Assembly (NCBI GenBank): GCA_943842245.1
Contig: CALTAJ010000002.1
Location: 955,596-1,019,595, forward strand
Direction: 5' to 3'
DNA: 64,000 nucleotides
From: an uncultured Flavobacteriaceae bacterium
GTDB lineage: Bacteria; Bacteroidota; Bacteroidia; Flavobacteriales; Flavobacteriaceae
Made by a program: the position numbers and the translations under genes. The stretch's first letter is position 1, and every line of letters begins with the position of its first letter. This document shows positions 25,701 through 33,918 of this stretch, in pieces. The notes below the pieces were generated by a model. That model did not search any database. It worked only from the letters and a program-made list of their open reading frames with translations, and was not told where the DNA came from.

Positions 25701-28700
25701 ATTTTCCAATTTTAGTAGGTACAGATAAAGGAAACCAAGAACCTGTGTAGAAGTTTGATCCTGCACCCCAAAGCTCACCATTATTTTTTATGTATACAAA
25801 CCCTCCTCTAACAGGTGAAAAATCTTTAATATCACTGAGATTTACTCCTTCAACTTTAGTAGGCGCACTGACATAATCACTTTTTGTGCCAAGACCAAGA
25901 TCAAAGTTTTTGTTTTTACCCCAAGCCCATAATGTTCCATCTGATTTAAATGCATATACATGTTCTGAAATTGCATAAAGCTGTGTCCACCCTTCTTCAT
26001 TAATTTTTTGAGCCTCATAGTTAGATGCCTGAAGAGACCTGTTACCCCTACCAAGTTGTGCATATAAATTATCTCCATAAGCCCATATTTGCTGAGAATT
26101 TGTTAAAATTTGGGTTTCGGTCTCAGTTACTTTTACCTCATTTACATTACTTGTTATTGCGTCCCAGTCCAACTGTTTTGGTGTATTATCATTTGTAGCC
26201 CCTGTTCCTAATTGACCTTGGTCATTTGATCCGATCATTCTTAATTTACCATCAACATTAATAATCCCAGCTTGCTGTTCACCTGCGGTAAGGTCTGTTA
26301 TTTTACCCATGATTATATTTGGACTAGAGAATTTTTCAAATGTTGTTGGTTTTCCCTTTCCTAATTGACTACTTAGATTTCTTCCCCAACTATATAATTT
26401 CCCAGTATCTGAGTGACCAACTCCAAAGTTAAATCCAAGTGCAACATCAGACCAACTTTCATCAATCCTAACCTGTATTGGTGTAGGGATTACATATCCA
26501 TAATTTTCTCCATCCAACCATGTTTCAAGGGACTTAGAATCATGAGTTGGAAGAGACCCATAGTTTAATCCCCAGACATAAAGTTTTTTATCCGTTGTAA
26601 CTGCTGCATATGAGGCACCTGATTGACCATAATTCCATGTGCTTATCTTACTCCAATTTGAACCAGATATTTGATTTAAAGTAAATAATGAAGAATTAAT
26701 TTGATTTTGTGAATTTACTCTTGAATCAAGAGGTAAATAATCTGGTCCATCCAAAACACCGTCACCATCAAAGTCAGGATTCATCTGATCAGTTCCATGC
26801 CATAACTCAAATTGATTATTAATCCCATCGCCGTCCATGTCGTCATCACAATTATCAGCTATAAAGTCAAGGTCTAAATCATTTTGCCCACAAGAACTAT
26901 ACAAAGCAAATTCATAACCATCCGGAGTCCCATCATTATCAGAGTCCTGATCAGCCCAATTTACATCTCCGTCATCATCCCAATCATTATCATCATTTTT
27001 ATTATCCAGTCCGGAGTTTTTATATAATGTAGTAAGATATTGCTCCAAATTATCAGGCATGGCGTCTCCATCAGCATTAGCCGGTAAACTAGGGTTTATA
27101 TCAACACTACTGATTGGCCATTCGTAGTGATCATATACCTTGGAATTAAGATTATATAAATTCTTCTCAGTTCCATAGGTTTCAACAGCATCTGGATAAT
27201 AATCATTATCATCATTATAGTCTTGGTTATCACCCTCTCCGTCAGCATCTGAATCCAACCATTCATTTTTATTAAGTGGGAATACATCTATACCGTCATT
27301 GAATCCGTCTCCATCGGTATCTGCTGATGTATCTTTAGTTCCTATTTTTAATTCATATTCATCTGAGGCCTTGTCATTGTCCTGGTCATTTGATGGATAA
27401 CTGGTGGGGCTTAGAGTATTTGTTTTACTGAAAATTTCATCTAAATCACTAAACCCATCTCCATCATCATCAAAGTCCCAGTTATTTCCAATACCATCAT
27501 TATCCGTGTCAATATGCTCTTGATCCCACCTTGGAAATTCATCTATACCGTCATTATAACCGTCATAATCTGAGTCTGGCCAGTATACAGAAGTTAAAGA
27601 AACATTCTCTTCATGAGTATTTGATAAACCATCTCCATCTATATCAGTATCAACTATAGTAGAAGTATCTTGTCCTGACCAAGGGTCAATCCTACCATCT
27701 CCGTTTAAATCTGTCCATGTCGCATCAGGAATACCGTCCCCATCTGTATCTTCAAAAGAATTTGGATCCAAAGGCATTTGATCCCAATCATCACCAAAGT
27801 CATCCCCATCAGAGTCCCAATAATATGGGTTAGTGCCAAGCTCTGCTTCCTTTAAGTCAGAAAGACCATCATTGTCATCATCGAGATCTTCATTATCAGC
27901 GATATTATCCCAATCCCTATCTTGCCACTCATCTTTATTATTTGGAAATCTATCTTCATTTCTCCAATCACATTCGCTTGTTATAATGCCAATGCTTCCC
28001 CACCAATCCCAGGTTTGTAAATAAATATTAGCTTCAGTATCACTTCCTGTAATTAATAGTGTCGTCCCAGATATGGAGGCTGTTATGGTTTCCGTAGCTG
28101 TAACTTGGTTATTATTAACATAATATTTATATGGTATTTGGCTATAATTATTATTAATCTGGTTTCTGAAGTTTATTAGCATTTCTGAAACTGTATATGT
28201 AGCTGTTTCAGTTGTTAGAGAAACTGTAATTGTATTATCCCAGTTACTTTGTCCCTCAATCATTATTTTGTATTGCTCACCTAACATTGTAGTTGAAGTA
28301 GATGTTGAGGTAATTTTAACGGCTTTTTGCCAGTTTAAATTTGAATCAAACTTTGCAAAGCCTAAACCATAACACCCGTCTGACCAGCCGTCTCCATCAG
28401 AATCAGGATTTTTAGAGTCTAATCCAAGAGAGTTCTCTCTAGAGTCTTCCATCCCATCATTGTCATCATCCCAATCTTGATTGTCGCCCCAATAATCACC
28501 GTCACTATCTAACGTTTCTGTTTTATCCCATGGTATTCCATCTTGTCCATCATTAATTCCATCATTGTCTGAATCTATAAGATACGGATTTGACTTAGCC
28601 CAATATTCATATTCACCATTTGAATTAGGAGCCTCACCAGATGTTCCATTTCCGTCGTAATCGCCAGTTTCAGAAGGACGCTTATTGATCATTTCGAAAG

Positions 28701-31700
28701 CATCGGTAAGCCCATCATTATCATCATCTGTATCGGCATTATCCCCTGTCCCATCATCGTCATTATCTAAGGCCTCATTTGCATTAGTAGGAAATAAATC
28801 CGTAGCGGGAATCATGTATCTTTTATACTGCTCGTTAGTCTCAGCTTGAAATCCTTTAATAAACACGTAATAATCAATTATATGAAGATTCCCACCACTC
28901 ATACCGCTTGTTGATCTAGTTGACATTACACCTGCATCCTCATCTACTAAGTCTGGTGTTTTCCAGCCATCAGTAAAGCCATCATCGTCAGAATCCCAAT
29001 CACTATTACTAGAACCTCTTGAAGTTTCAAAAGAATCAGAAAAACCGTCTCCATCGTTATCCCCAGAAGGGCTTTCATTCCAATCTTTCGAATCTGTTCC
29101 ATTATAAATTTCATCTATATCATAAAACCCGTCTCCATCGTCATCTAAGTCCTTGTTGTCTCCAAATAAATCTTCAATCTCGTCATTTACTTCACCATTT
29201 CCGTGGAGTGAATTTGGATGACCAAAATCTGAATTGGTTGTTTCTGTTGCATCAAGAGGAAAAGCGTCAATTTCAACCCATATATCTAAAAGAGAACCGG
29301 AACTAGTGTTTGAAACTATTTTATAAGCTGAGTCTAAATTACTATATCCAAGACTCCTATAAAGTGTGAAACTTTCTGTAACAGAATAAGCATTTCCGCC
29401 TGAATCATTTCCTGAAGCAACAACATCAAAAGTTTTAGAAACAGCACCTGAAAAATATGGTGCTGAACCATCTGGGAATATATAATTATATGTTGAGTTT
29501 GCTCCAGTGCTAGTTAACGATGTTGAGCTTGTTGTCTTCTCAAAAGTGTACTCAATATCGTCTACTATGTGGTAATTTGTGTAATAACCGGTTCTAGAAG
29601 CAAAATTAAATTCCCAATTTGCTAATTCTGACGGGTTAAACCCTGAAAGTGCCTGGTTTGAAAAGTTTAATCCAAAACCTGAAAAATCAAGTCCATTTTG
29701 ATCATAATTTATGCTAATAGTTGTTGAAGTTGTAAATCCTCCACCATTATTAGAAGCAATTAAGTTTCCTTTCCAAAAAACTTTTTCAGTGTTATTATAT
29801 TCATCAAAGGCAATTGTCAGACCTGTTGAAGGTATTACCTCTTCATAATTAGCATATTGTGAATAGTTTAAGGCTGGCCCAAAATTAAATGCCATTCCGT
29901 CTGCAGTAAGAGCGGTATTGCCACTTGCATTGCTATGTGCCTCACCACCATATTGCCTGTGTTTGAATGATATTGTAAATGTTCCAGTTGCAGAAATACT
30001 CGGATCTACTGAAAACACTCCCCACCTTCCAGTTGACAAATTTGTTAATGATAATGATCCATCACCAACCATTTTTGAATCTGTATTTATTATTGCATCT
30101 CCCTTAAATTGACTTGACAATGGCCTGTTTTCAAAATCTATCTTTTTTGTTATTAAACTTGTTTCATTACCTGATAAGCTAAGATTTGGTGTTGAAGAGA
30201 TGCTCCCAGAGGTTTTAACATAAATTGTTAAAAGATCATTTACTCCGTCATTATCAGAATCTGGGTCAGAATTATCACCAATTCCGTCACCATCTACATC
30301 AGACCATTCATTTGCATTCGTAGGAAAAATGTCCTCTTTCCATGCGTTTTCATTAATCCACCTATCTTCAATTTCATCAAAGACCCAATTACCTCCTTCA
30401 CCTTCACATTGTCGCCAGTTTGGTTCCCACCAAGTATATCCATATGTTGTATCAGTATATTTGACCATTCTATTTGGATCACACGCACAATCTTTATAAC
30501 CATCACCGTCAGAATCCTGACTATTTTTATTGAGTCCATTAGCGTCCTCATATGCATCAGACATTCCATCACCATCGGTATCAGTTATTCCAGAATCAAA
30601 AGTTTGTGTTACAGTCCAGCTTTTTGTTGGAAATGCGTCGTTATAGTCATCAACCCCGTCTCCATCAGTATCTGAAATTGTAGCTGAGGTATTGAGGAAA
30701 ACTTCTTCTTCCCAATCTTCTAATCTATCTTTATCCTGATCCCAAGCGATAGTTGGATCCAAGGGCCAGCTGTCCCAACCATCTGCACTACCGTCTCCAT
30801 CAGTATCATAATTAAAGGGATCCGTACCCATTGACACTTCAAGTCCGTCAGGTAACATATCAAAATCGTTGTCTTCAGGAGTTGAATTCCAATCTTTAGG
30901 GTCAGTCCCTACAGCACTATCTGTCTCATAAATATCAGAGAACCCATCATTATCATCATCAAGGTCAACTTCATCAGCTTCACCATCTCTGTCAGTATCA
31001 AGTGTAAAATTTGCATTATTAGGAAAATCATCTCTTGGAGCTTTATTTTGACATGCAGGGCTGATACCTTCCCATTCTTCCCATGAAACCCAACCATTTC
31101 CATCACAATCATATTTTAAATCATAAAATCTCCAAAAATAAAGCCACTGGTCACATCTGTCCCATCCATTTGAACAATCTAAATTATTTGCTGCCTGTCT
31201 AAATGTTTCAAATTTATCAGCAGCAATTGCATCCATATATCCATCTGAATCAGTATCGCTTGAAGTTGCACTTGTGCCGTTGACTGCCTCAAGAGCATCC
31301 GGTAATCCATCATTATCTGTATCATACTTGTAATGATAGGTTCTTGGGTATTTATCATCTTTATCATCTACTCCATCTCCATCAGTGTCTAATACGCACG
31401 GGTCAGCCCATACCTCCCATTCGTCTTCATCTGCCACACCATCTCCATCACAATCCCATTTTTTCGATGAATCTTGAGGATCTGCATCTTCACCATCTGG
31501 CACTCCATCTCCGTCGGTATCCCAATTGTCATCATTAGGATCTAATTCATATGCTAACCCGTCCTGGTCCTTATCAACTGAATAATCTGAGTTTAGTGGA
31601 AGTTGGTCCTGAGCATCTGTTACTCCATCTCCGTCAGAATCAGCATTTGTTTTGGAAGTTCCAATTTGGTCCTCGATTTTATTAGGTAATCCATCACCAT

Positions 31701-33213
31701 CTGAATCATATTGAAAGGAAGGATCCCATTCAAAAGCATCATCAACATCTGGAACTCCATCATTATCTTTATCTAAAGTTGAAAGGTTTGCTGAGGTTGG
31801 AATATCCATATCAATAGAATACATAGTTCCGTCGTCAGCAATTGCAATTATTGCATCTCCAACCGAAACATCAACCCAAGTTTTTCCAGCGCCTACTTGC
31901 ATAGGTTGATTTAGCAAAAACCCATCCACTATTCCCCATATATATAGGGTTCCTGATGTAGTTATTGCTGCAACAGCAGTATCATAAACATCGTTTAGAT
32001 TATTGTTTGTATTTGGATATTTTGGTGTAGCAAAGTTTTCTGAAATAGCTACTTTTTCCCAATTTATAGTTTGGTCTTGTAATCTGGTTTGTATTTTTTG
32101 TGGCTGATAGTATTTATCATCATTTTGCCAACCCATATTTTTAAAAAGAGTAGGTCCACTGATTGGCTTAGTCCCAATTTGCATTCCATAATGAGTATTA
32201 GATAAAACTGCACTCCAAAGGGCTATTCCCCCGGAAGCAGTTCCCCAGAAATATAAATCTCTAGTGTCTTTTTCGATTGCTAAAACGGCATTTTTTGATA
32301 ATGCAAAATCATGAAAATATAAATCTGTCCCAGTTGCCATTGCGAAATAAAACGGACAAAGAGCGTTGTACATTGTTTCATCCATGTATGGATCATTTGG
32401 ATCTGAGCCAATATGTGTTTCAAAAGCATCAGAGAAATAATCTCCATCTGAGTCAGTAGGTTTTGAATCTTCGTTAGAAGCATTACTTGACCCATAAGTA
32501 GTCTCGTCAATATTCCAGTAACCGTCATTATCTGAATCAATATCAGAATAATTTGGTGGAATGGTTATTTTAACAGGCTCATAAATAACCTGAGATTGAT
32601 TGCAATATTCTGTTATCAATCTTTTTGCATTTCTTCCCCAAGCCCAGAGCGTTCCATCAGTTTTTAAACCAACACTGGTTTTGTAAAATGTTTGGATCTT
32701 TTGCCAAGAGCCGTCAGTGTCATCATATTTTAACTTTCCGATAGTATCTCCAACCTTAAGTCCATCTTCAGGGATTTCAAAAACTTGTAAGGGCAGAACA
32801 TTAAATCCTGTAAGTGTTGTAAAACTTGATGTGCCAGTTTCGGAAGGGCTGTAAAAGGTCCCATTTTCATTTGTTGACAATTGCCATCTGTAGTAATAAG
32901 AAGTATTTGCAGTTAAATTATCTTGAGAGAAAGTGAATTTTTGAAGATAATCTGTTTTGGAATCATAATTTTGTGTTGAAGAAACAGTTGCTACCAATTG
33001 AGTGGTTAGAGAGCTAGTATTTGTGCCAAATGAAATATATAAATCACCACTTAAATTAACACCATGATTAACTTCTAATCCTAATTCTACCCTTTTAGTT
33101 CTAATTTCTGTTTCGGTAAAATCTTGGGATATAATAATGTCCTGTGCATTTATTGAAAAGCACAATAAAAAAACATTTATTAATAAAATAATTCTTTTTA
33201 CCAACATTACCAT
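22792..33213 (-). CDS. Giant T9SS type-B cargo: RCC1 repeats, TSP3 calcium loops, lectin-like and cadherin-like domains
   Basis: 3473 residues. Approximate order: signal peptide 1-23; Fn3-like segment 24-140; scattered RCC1-type motifs 178-200 and 310-470; a first large block of DxDxDGxxD thrombospondin type 3 loops, 475-993; an L-type-lectin/ConA-like beta-sandwich, 1018-1225; TSP3 loops to about 1620; a Ser/Thr-rich beta segment 1622-1748; TSP3 loops 1752-2165; seven RCC1-like units 2178-2552; a second beta-rich segment 2555-2767; three RCC1-like units 2770-2925; a cadherin-like domain 3038-3138 (V-D-V-N-E-K-P-S-D-I); TSP3 loops 3141-3375; and a gliding-motility-type C-terminal sorting domain 3388-3473 (F-F-S-P-N-G-D-G-I-N-D-L-W). 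About fifty calcium loops are present. It is probably exported by T9SS and held on the surface with the PorP/SprF partner, perhaps as an adhesin. The ligand is unknown. The start could also be the Met at residue 3. Confidence 0.93.
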   Translation of the reverse strand: MVMLVKRIILLINVFLLCFSINAQDIIISQDFTETEIRTKRVELGLEVNHGVNLSGDLYISFGTNTSSLTTQLVATVSSTQNYDSKTDYLQKFTFSQDNLTANTSYYYRWQLSTNENGTFYSPSETGTSSFTTLTGFNVLPLQVFEIPEDGLKVGDTIGKLKYDDTDGSWQKIQTFYKTSVGLKTDGTLWAWGRNAKRLITEYCNQSQVIYEPVKITIPPNYSDIDSDNDGYWNIDETTYGSSNASNEDSKPTDSDGDYFSDAFETHIGSDPNDPYMDETMYNALCPFYFAMATGTDLYFHDFALSKNAVLAIEKDTRDLYFWGTASGGIALWSAVLSNTHYGMQIGTKPISGPTLFKNMGWQNDDKYYQPQKIQTRLQDQTINWEKVAISENFATPKYPNTNNNLNDVYDTAVAAITTSGTLYIWGIVDGFLLNQPMQVGAGKTWVDVSVGDAIIAIADDGTMYSIDMDIPTSANLSTLDKDNDGVPDVDDAFEWDPSFQYDSDGDGLPNKIEDQIGTSKTNADSDGDGVTDAQDQLPLNSDYSVDKDQDGLAYELDPNDDNWDTDGDGVPDGEDADPQDSSKKWDCDGDGVADEDEWEVWADPCVLDTDGDGVDDKDDKYPRTYHYKYDTDNDGLPDALEAVNGTSATSSDTDSDGYMDAIAADKFETFRQAANNLDCSNGWDRCDQWLYFWRFYDLKYDCDGNGWVSWEEWEGISPACQNKAPRDDFPNNANFTLDTDRDGEADEVDLDDDNDGFSDIYETDSAVGTDPKDWNSTPEDNDFDMLPDGLEVSMGTDPFNYDTDGDGSADGWDSWPLDPTIAWDQDKDRLEDWEEEVFLNTSATISDTDGDGVDDYNDAFPTKSWTVTQTFDSGITDTDGDGMSDAYEDANGLNKNSQDSDGDGYKDCACDPNRMVKYTDTTYGYTWWEPNWRQCEGEGGNWVFDEIEDRWINENAWKEDIFPTNANEWSDVDGDGIGDNSDPDSDNDGVNDLLTIYVKTSGSISSTPNLSLSGNETSLITKKIDFENRPLSSQFKGDAIINTDSKMVGDGSLSLTNLSTGRWGVFSVDPSISATGTFTISFKHRQYGGEAHSNASGNTALTADGMAFNFGPALNYSQYANYEEVIPSTGLTIAFDEYNNTEKVFWKGNLIASNNGGGFTTSTTISINYDQNGLDFSGFGLNFSNQALSGFNPSELANWEFNFASRTGYYTNYHIVDDIEYTFEKTTSSTSLTSTGANSTYNYIFPDGSAPYFSGAVSKTFDVVASGNDSGGNAYSVTESFTLYRSLGYSNLDSAYKIVSNTSSGSLLDIWVEIDAFPLDATETTNSDFGHPNSLHGNGEVNDEIEDLFGDNKDLDDDGDGFYDIDEIYNGTDSKDWNESPSGDNDGDGFSDSFETSRGSSNSDWDSDDDGFTDGWKTPDLVDEDAGVMSTRSTSGMSGGNLHIIDYYVFIKGFQAETNEQYKRYMIPATDLFPTNANEALDNDDDGTGDNADTDDDNDGLTDAFEMINKRPSETGDYDGNGTSGEAPNSNGEYEYWAKSNPYLIDSDNDGINDGQDGIPWDKTETLDSDGDYWGDNQDWDDDNDGMEDSRENSLGLDSKNPDSDGDGWSDGCYGLGFAKFDSNLNWQKAVKITSTSTSTTMLGEQYKIMIEGQSNWDNTITVSLTTETATYTVSEMLINFRNQINNNYSQIPYKYYVNNNQVTATETITASISGTTLLITGSDTEANIYLQTWDWWGSIGIITSECDWRNEDRFPNNKDEWQDRDWDNIADNEDLDDDNDGLSDLKEAELGTNPYYWDSDGDDFGDDWDQMPLDPNSFEDTDGDGIPDATWTDLNGDGRIDPWSGQDTSTIVDTDIDGDGLSNTHEENVSLTSVYWPDSDYDGYNDGIDEFPRWDQEHIDTDNDGIGNNWDFDDDGDGFSDLDEIFSKTNTLSPTSYPSNDQDNDKASDEYELKIGTKDTSADTDGDGFNDGIDVFPLNKNEWLDSDADGEGDNQDYNDDNDYYPDAVETYGTEKNLYNLNSKVYDHYEWPISSVDINPSLPANADGDAMPDNLEQYLTTLYKNSGLDNKNDDNDWDDDGDVNWADQDSDNDGTPDGYEFALYSSCGQNDLDLDFIADNCDDDMDGDGINNQFELWHGTDQMNPDFDGDGVLDGPDYLPLDSRVNSQNQINSSLFTLNQISGSNWSKISTWNYGQSGASYAAVTTDKKLYVWGLNYGSLPTHDSKSLETWLDGENYGYVIPTPIQVRIDESWSDVALGFNFGVGHSDTGKLYSWGRNLSSQLGKGKPTTFEKFSSPNIIMGKITDLTAGEQQAGIINVDGKLRMIGSNDQGQLGTGATNDNTPKQLDWDAITSNVNEVKVTETETQILTNSQQIWAYGDNLYAQLGRGNRSLQASNYEAQKINEEGWTQLYAISEHVYAFKSDGTLWAWGKNKNFDLGLGTKSDYVSAPTKVEGVNLSDIKDFSPVRGGFVYIKNNGELWGAGSNFYTGSWFPLSVPTKIGKYSDWSHFHDFLGTEQAILIEKNDGSIWGAGANWHNLLTDDPCPDPRNQIDIIEVTHPLQKQKTEYQVSMSAGIATFTLNLGGTVLSVGNVTNTTSLLSKITTEFNANNTLKNNFTLTTTPTNSGSSTLLFEAKNHTSHKFGYSIIGVSSTTVASFTGAMSFSDTVKNISGSTTYTIVLNGIRIDAYSSSAEDAITNLKTAIENSNRINSFSYSFTASSTKMFIENIENTNFNISTELQNSATSSSSISNSTSQTYISVDCNPGFVSDLTPIFDAGNNWDKISLGLYHAIGLDDNGKIYSWGANTQGQLGLGNSYGEWSRLGQPTLINTVSTTVFSKIDASSEVSFAITASASKTMYAWGDNDLGTLAVGDYSDKNVPTEVKGNIKWNKNLGGFRFQVALDENNNPYGWGYRKLGQLGALGKVKGDDIVWDTDMSASSGIVSTTGDFITVTAQLVNYIETVLNFEYSPNSGKKQTVQKSSNYSATSKGNFETRKNVGKWKVKKKKTAFPSKSAIQPGDDASSKTAQTTYNFEVVDVNEKPSDIILNDVSSSKISRKGEQFISNITVTDPDLDDIIEVTIPSSSPNADKFQIKNQKLYYNCSSCKANTPLQIIIRATDWEGLVFEKQFELLVDDDGLFSIEEVQDGQAIPPYDARFIDTDGDGFVDADEMLIGTDQFDFRSFPLDTDQDGILDFYDGDADNDGYLNEDDQYPLNSREWVDNDNDGIPDNQDYDDDNDGIPDLGVNWREDYLIQDLFPNDPNETSDFDRDGIGDNGDLDDDNDGYNDDVDAFPFNPFEWLDSDNDLIGNNEDEDNDNDGYSDFDEILVGSNPLDSNDTPPDLDNDFVMDSIDFDVDGDGIPNNFDNAPRLFNPDQSFEENENFIPLTFPEFFSPNGDGINDLWVIGEIERYSSNRVSVYDTSGVLVFSKENYENLWDGTFNGIDLPSASYLYMIDVDNNGTIDFKGWVYITR
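23090..23790 (-). repeat. Thrombospondin type 3 repeat block, C-terminal
   Basis: Eleven or so tandem calcium-loop units (DTDGDG, DNDNDG, DDDNDG and similar, typically 12-25 residues apart) just before the sorting domain of the giant cargo. On the plus strand they appear as repeated CCATCATTATCATC-like runs. Confidence 0.85.
24440..24910 (-). repeat. RCC1-like repeats, second set (three units)
   Basis: Three units with the RCC1 pattern: hydrophobic-A-hydrophobic, then D-D-N-G, then Y-S-W-G-x-N-x-x-G-Q-L-G-L-G. Three are too few for a seven-bladed propeller, so they may complete an earlier set across an inserted beta-rich segment. Confidence 0.75.
25560..26680 (-). repeat. RCC1-like repeats, main set (about seven units)
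   Basis: Units of roughly 50 residues carrying W-A-W-G-K-N, S-W-G-R-N, I-G-S-N-D-Q-G-Q-L-G-T-G and related cores. Seven units would suffice for one beta-propeller. Confidence 0.8.
26720..27960 (-). repeat. Thrombospondin type 3 repeat block, central
   Basis: Tandem DxDxDGxxD loops separated by short linkers with proline or tryptophan (F-P-R-W-D-Q, P-L-D-P-N), encoding residues about 1752-2165 of the giant cargo. Confidence 0.85.
28360..29190 (-). repeat. Thrombospondin type 3 repeat block after the lectin-like domain
   Basis: Tandem calcium loops (DDDGDG, DNDGDG, DSDDDG, DDDNDG and others), encoding residues about 1340-1618 of the giant cargo, with one non-repeat insert around M-I-P-A-T-D-L-F. 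Confidence 0.8.
30235..31790 (-). repeat. Thrombospondin type 3 repeat block, N-terminal and longest
   Basis: About eighteen DxDxDG loops encoding residues about 475-993 of the giant cargo. Several linkers carry cysteines and many tryptophans (for example W-D-C-D-G-D-G and Y-D-C-D-G-N-G), unlike the plainer loops of the other blocks. Confidence 0.85.
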
Positions 33214-33253
33214 TAATTACAATACGTAAAGTACTAGAAATATACTGTATTAA

Positions 33254-33261
33254 CAAATATA
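33254..33261 (-). promoter_or_regulatory. Candidate -7 box for the giant cargo gene
   Basis: TATATTTG on the minus strand matches TAnnTTTG exactly, 41 bases before the cargo start. A second, imperfect box TATATTTC lies 9 bases downstream, with the first box then acting as a TTTG-type upstream element. Which one is used is unclear. Confidence 0.35.
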
Positions 33262-33283
33262 CAAATAGTTAGTAGTAGCTTAT

Positions 33284-33312
33284 AAAAAAAGCCCCCCAGT
33301 TAATGGAAAGCT
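33284..33312 (-). terminator. Rho-independent terminator after tRNA-Asp
   Basis: Minus-strand AGCTTTCC pairs with GGGGGGCT (three G-T wobbles) around a seven-base loop and is followed by seven T. It lies about 60 bases after the tRNA and before the cargo promoter, so it probably ends the trxA/tRNA transcript. Confidence 0.6.
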
Positions 33313-33372
33313 TCTCATTAGTTGCCGGTAAAGAGTTTTTACTCTTAGCAGCAACACACAACATCTTTAAAG

Positions 33373-33446
33373 CGGTCTGGACGGGACTCGAACCCGCGAC
33401 CCCCTGCGTGACAGGCAGGTATTCTAACCAACTGAACTACCAGACC
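33373..33446 (-). tRNA. tRNA-Asp (anticodon GTC)
   Basis: A full cloverleaf is readable on the minus strand. The acceptor arm GGTCTGG pairs with CCAGACC. The anticodon stem CCTGC/GCAGG encloses the loop CTGTCAC with anticodon GTC (complement at 33410-33412), and the T arm contains GGTTCGAGTCC. The discriminator base is G, the identity base for aspartate. The CCA end is not encoded, which is usual in Bacteroidetes. It lies 70 bases after the trxA stop in the same direction. Confidence 0.97.
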
Positions 33447-33516
33447 CTCATTTGGCGTGTGCAAATATACGCTGCATTTTGAATCTGCCAAACAATTAAT
33501 ACTAAAAAGCTGAAAC

Positions 33517-33834
33517 TTATAAAACCGCGTCTATCGCTTCTGCATATGTGTTTTTCGGAGAAACTCCAACATGTCTCCCCACTAATTCTCCCTTGTCAAA
33601 GACTAGCACAGTGGGTATGTTTCTAACCCCATATTTTGCAGCAAATTCCTGATTTGCATCTACATCGACCTTTCCAATAACTGCCTTACCGTCATAATCC
33701 TTACTCAAATCTTCAATAATAGGCCCTACCATTCTACACGGCCCACACCATGCAGCCCAAAAGTCAACCAAAACAGGTTTATCTGATTTTAAAACAACTT
33801 GATCAAAAGTTGCGTCTGTAATTTCTAATGCCAT
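33517..33834 (-). CDS. trxA: Thioredoxin
   Basis: 105 residues, the standard length for thioredoxin 1. The active site F-W-A-A-W-C-G-P-C-R has the redox cysteines at residues 30 and 33. The cis-proline loop is present as R-N-I-P-T-V-L-V-F, and the family G-V-R and K-V-D-V-D strands are intact. It reduces protein disulfides in the cytoplasm and supplies electrons to enzymes such as ribonucleotide reductase. The gene lies 84 bases after the end of dnaE in the same direction, with its own exact TAnnTTTG box, so it probably has a separate transcript with a very short leader. tRNA-Asp follows. Confidence 0.96.
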   Translation of the reverse strand: MALEITDATFDQVVLKSDKPVLVDFWAAWCGPCRMVGPIIEDLSKDYDGKAVIGKVDVDANQEFAAKYGVRNIPTVLVFDKGELVGRHVGVSPKNTYAEAIDAVL

Positions 33835-33851
33835 TTTATATTTTTAAAATT

Positions 33852-33859
33852 CAAAAGTA
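33852..33859 (-). promoter_or_regulatory. Candidate -7 box for trxA
   Basis: TACTTTTG on the minus strand is an exact TAnnTTTG match, ending 17 bases before the trxA ATG and predicting a leader of about 13 bases. Confidence 0.45.
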
Positions 33860-33918
33860 ATTCTTTTAATTAAAGAACTGACTTTCTTGAAATCAAATTT
33901 CTTTATTTTATAATAGTT

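Noticed and set aside
22800-32540. Repeated CCATCATTATCATC-like runs on the plus strand, resembling a satellite or CRISPR-like array
   Set aside because: They are the reverse complement of codons for the DxDxDG calcium loops. Spacing and sequence vary with the protein and there are no unique spacers.
23261-32540. Many open frames of 60-95 codons antisense or out of frame within the giant cargo gene
   Set aside because: They are by-products of the biased Asp/Gly/Asn codons of the repeat protein, rich in Ser/Pro or Met/Ile, with no domain, signal or start context.
33331-33346. AAGAGT-TTTT-ACTCTT hairpin after tRNA-Asp as the main terminator
   Set aside because: It lacks a following T run; the hairpin at 33284-33312 with seven T is the better terminator.
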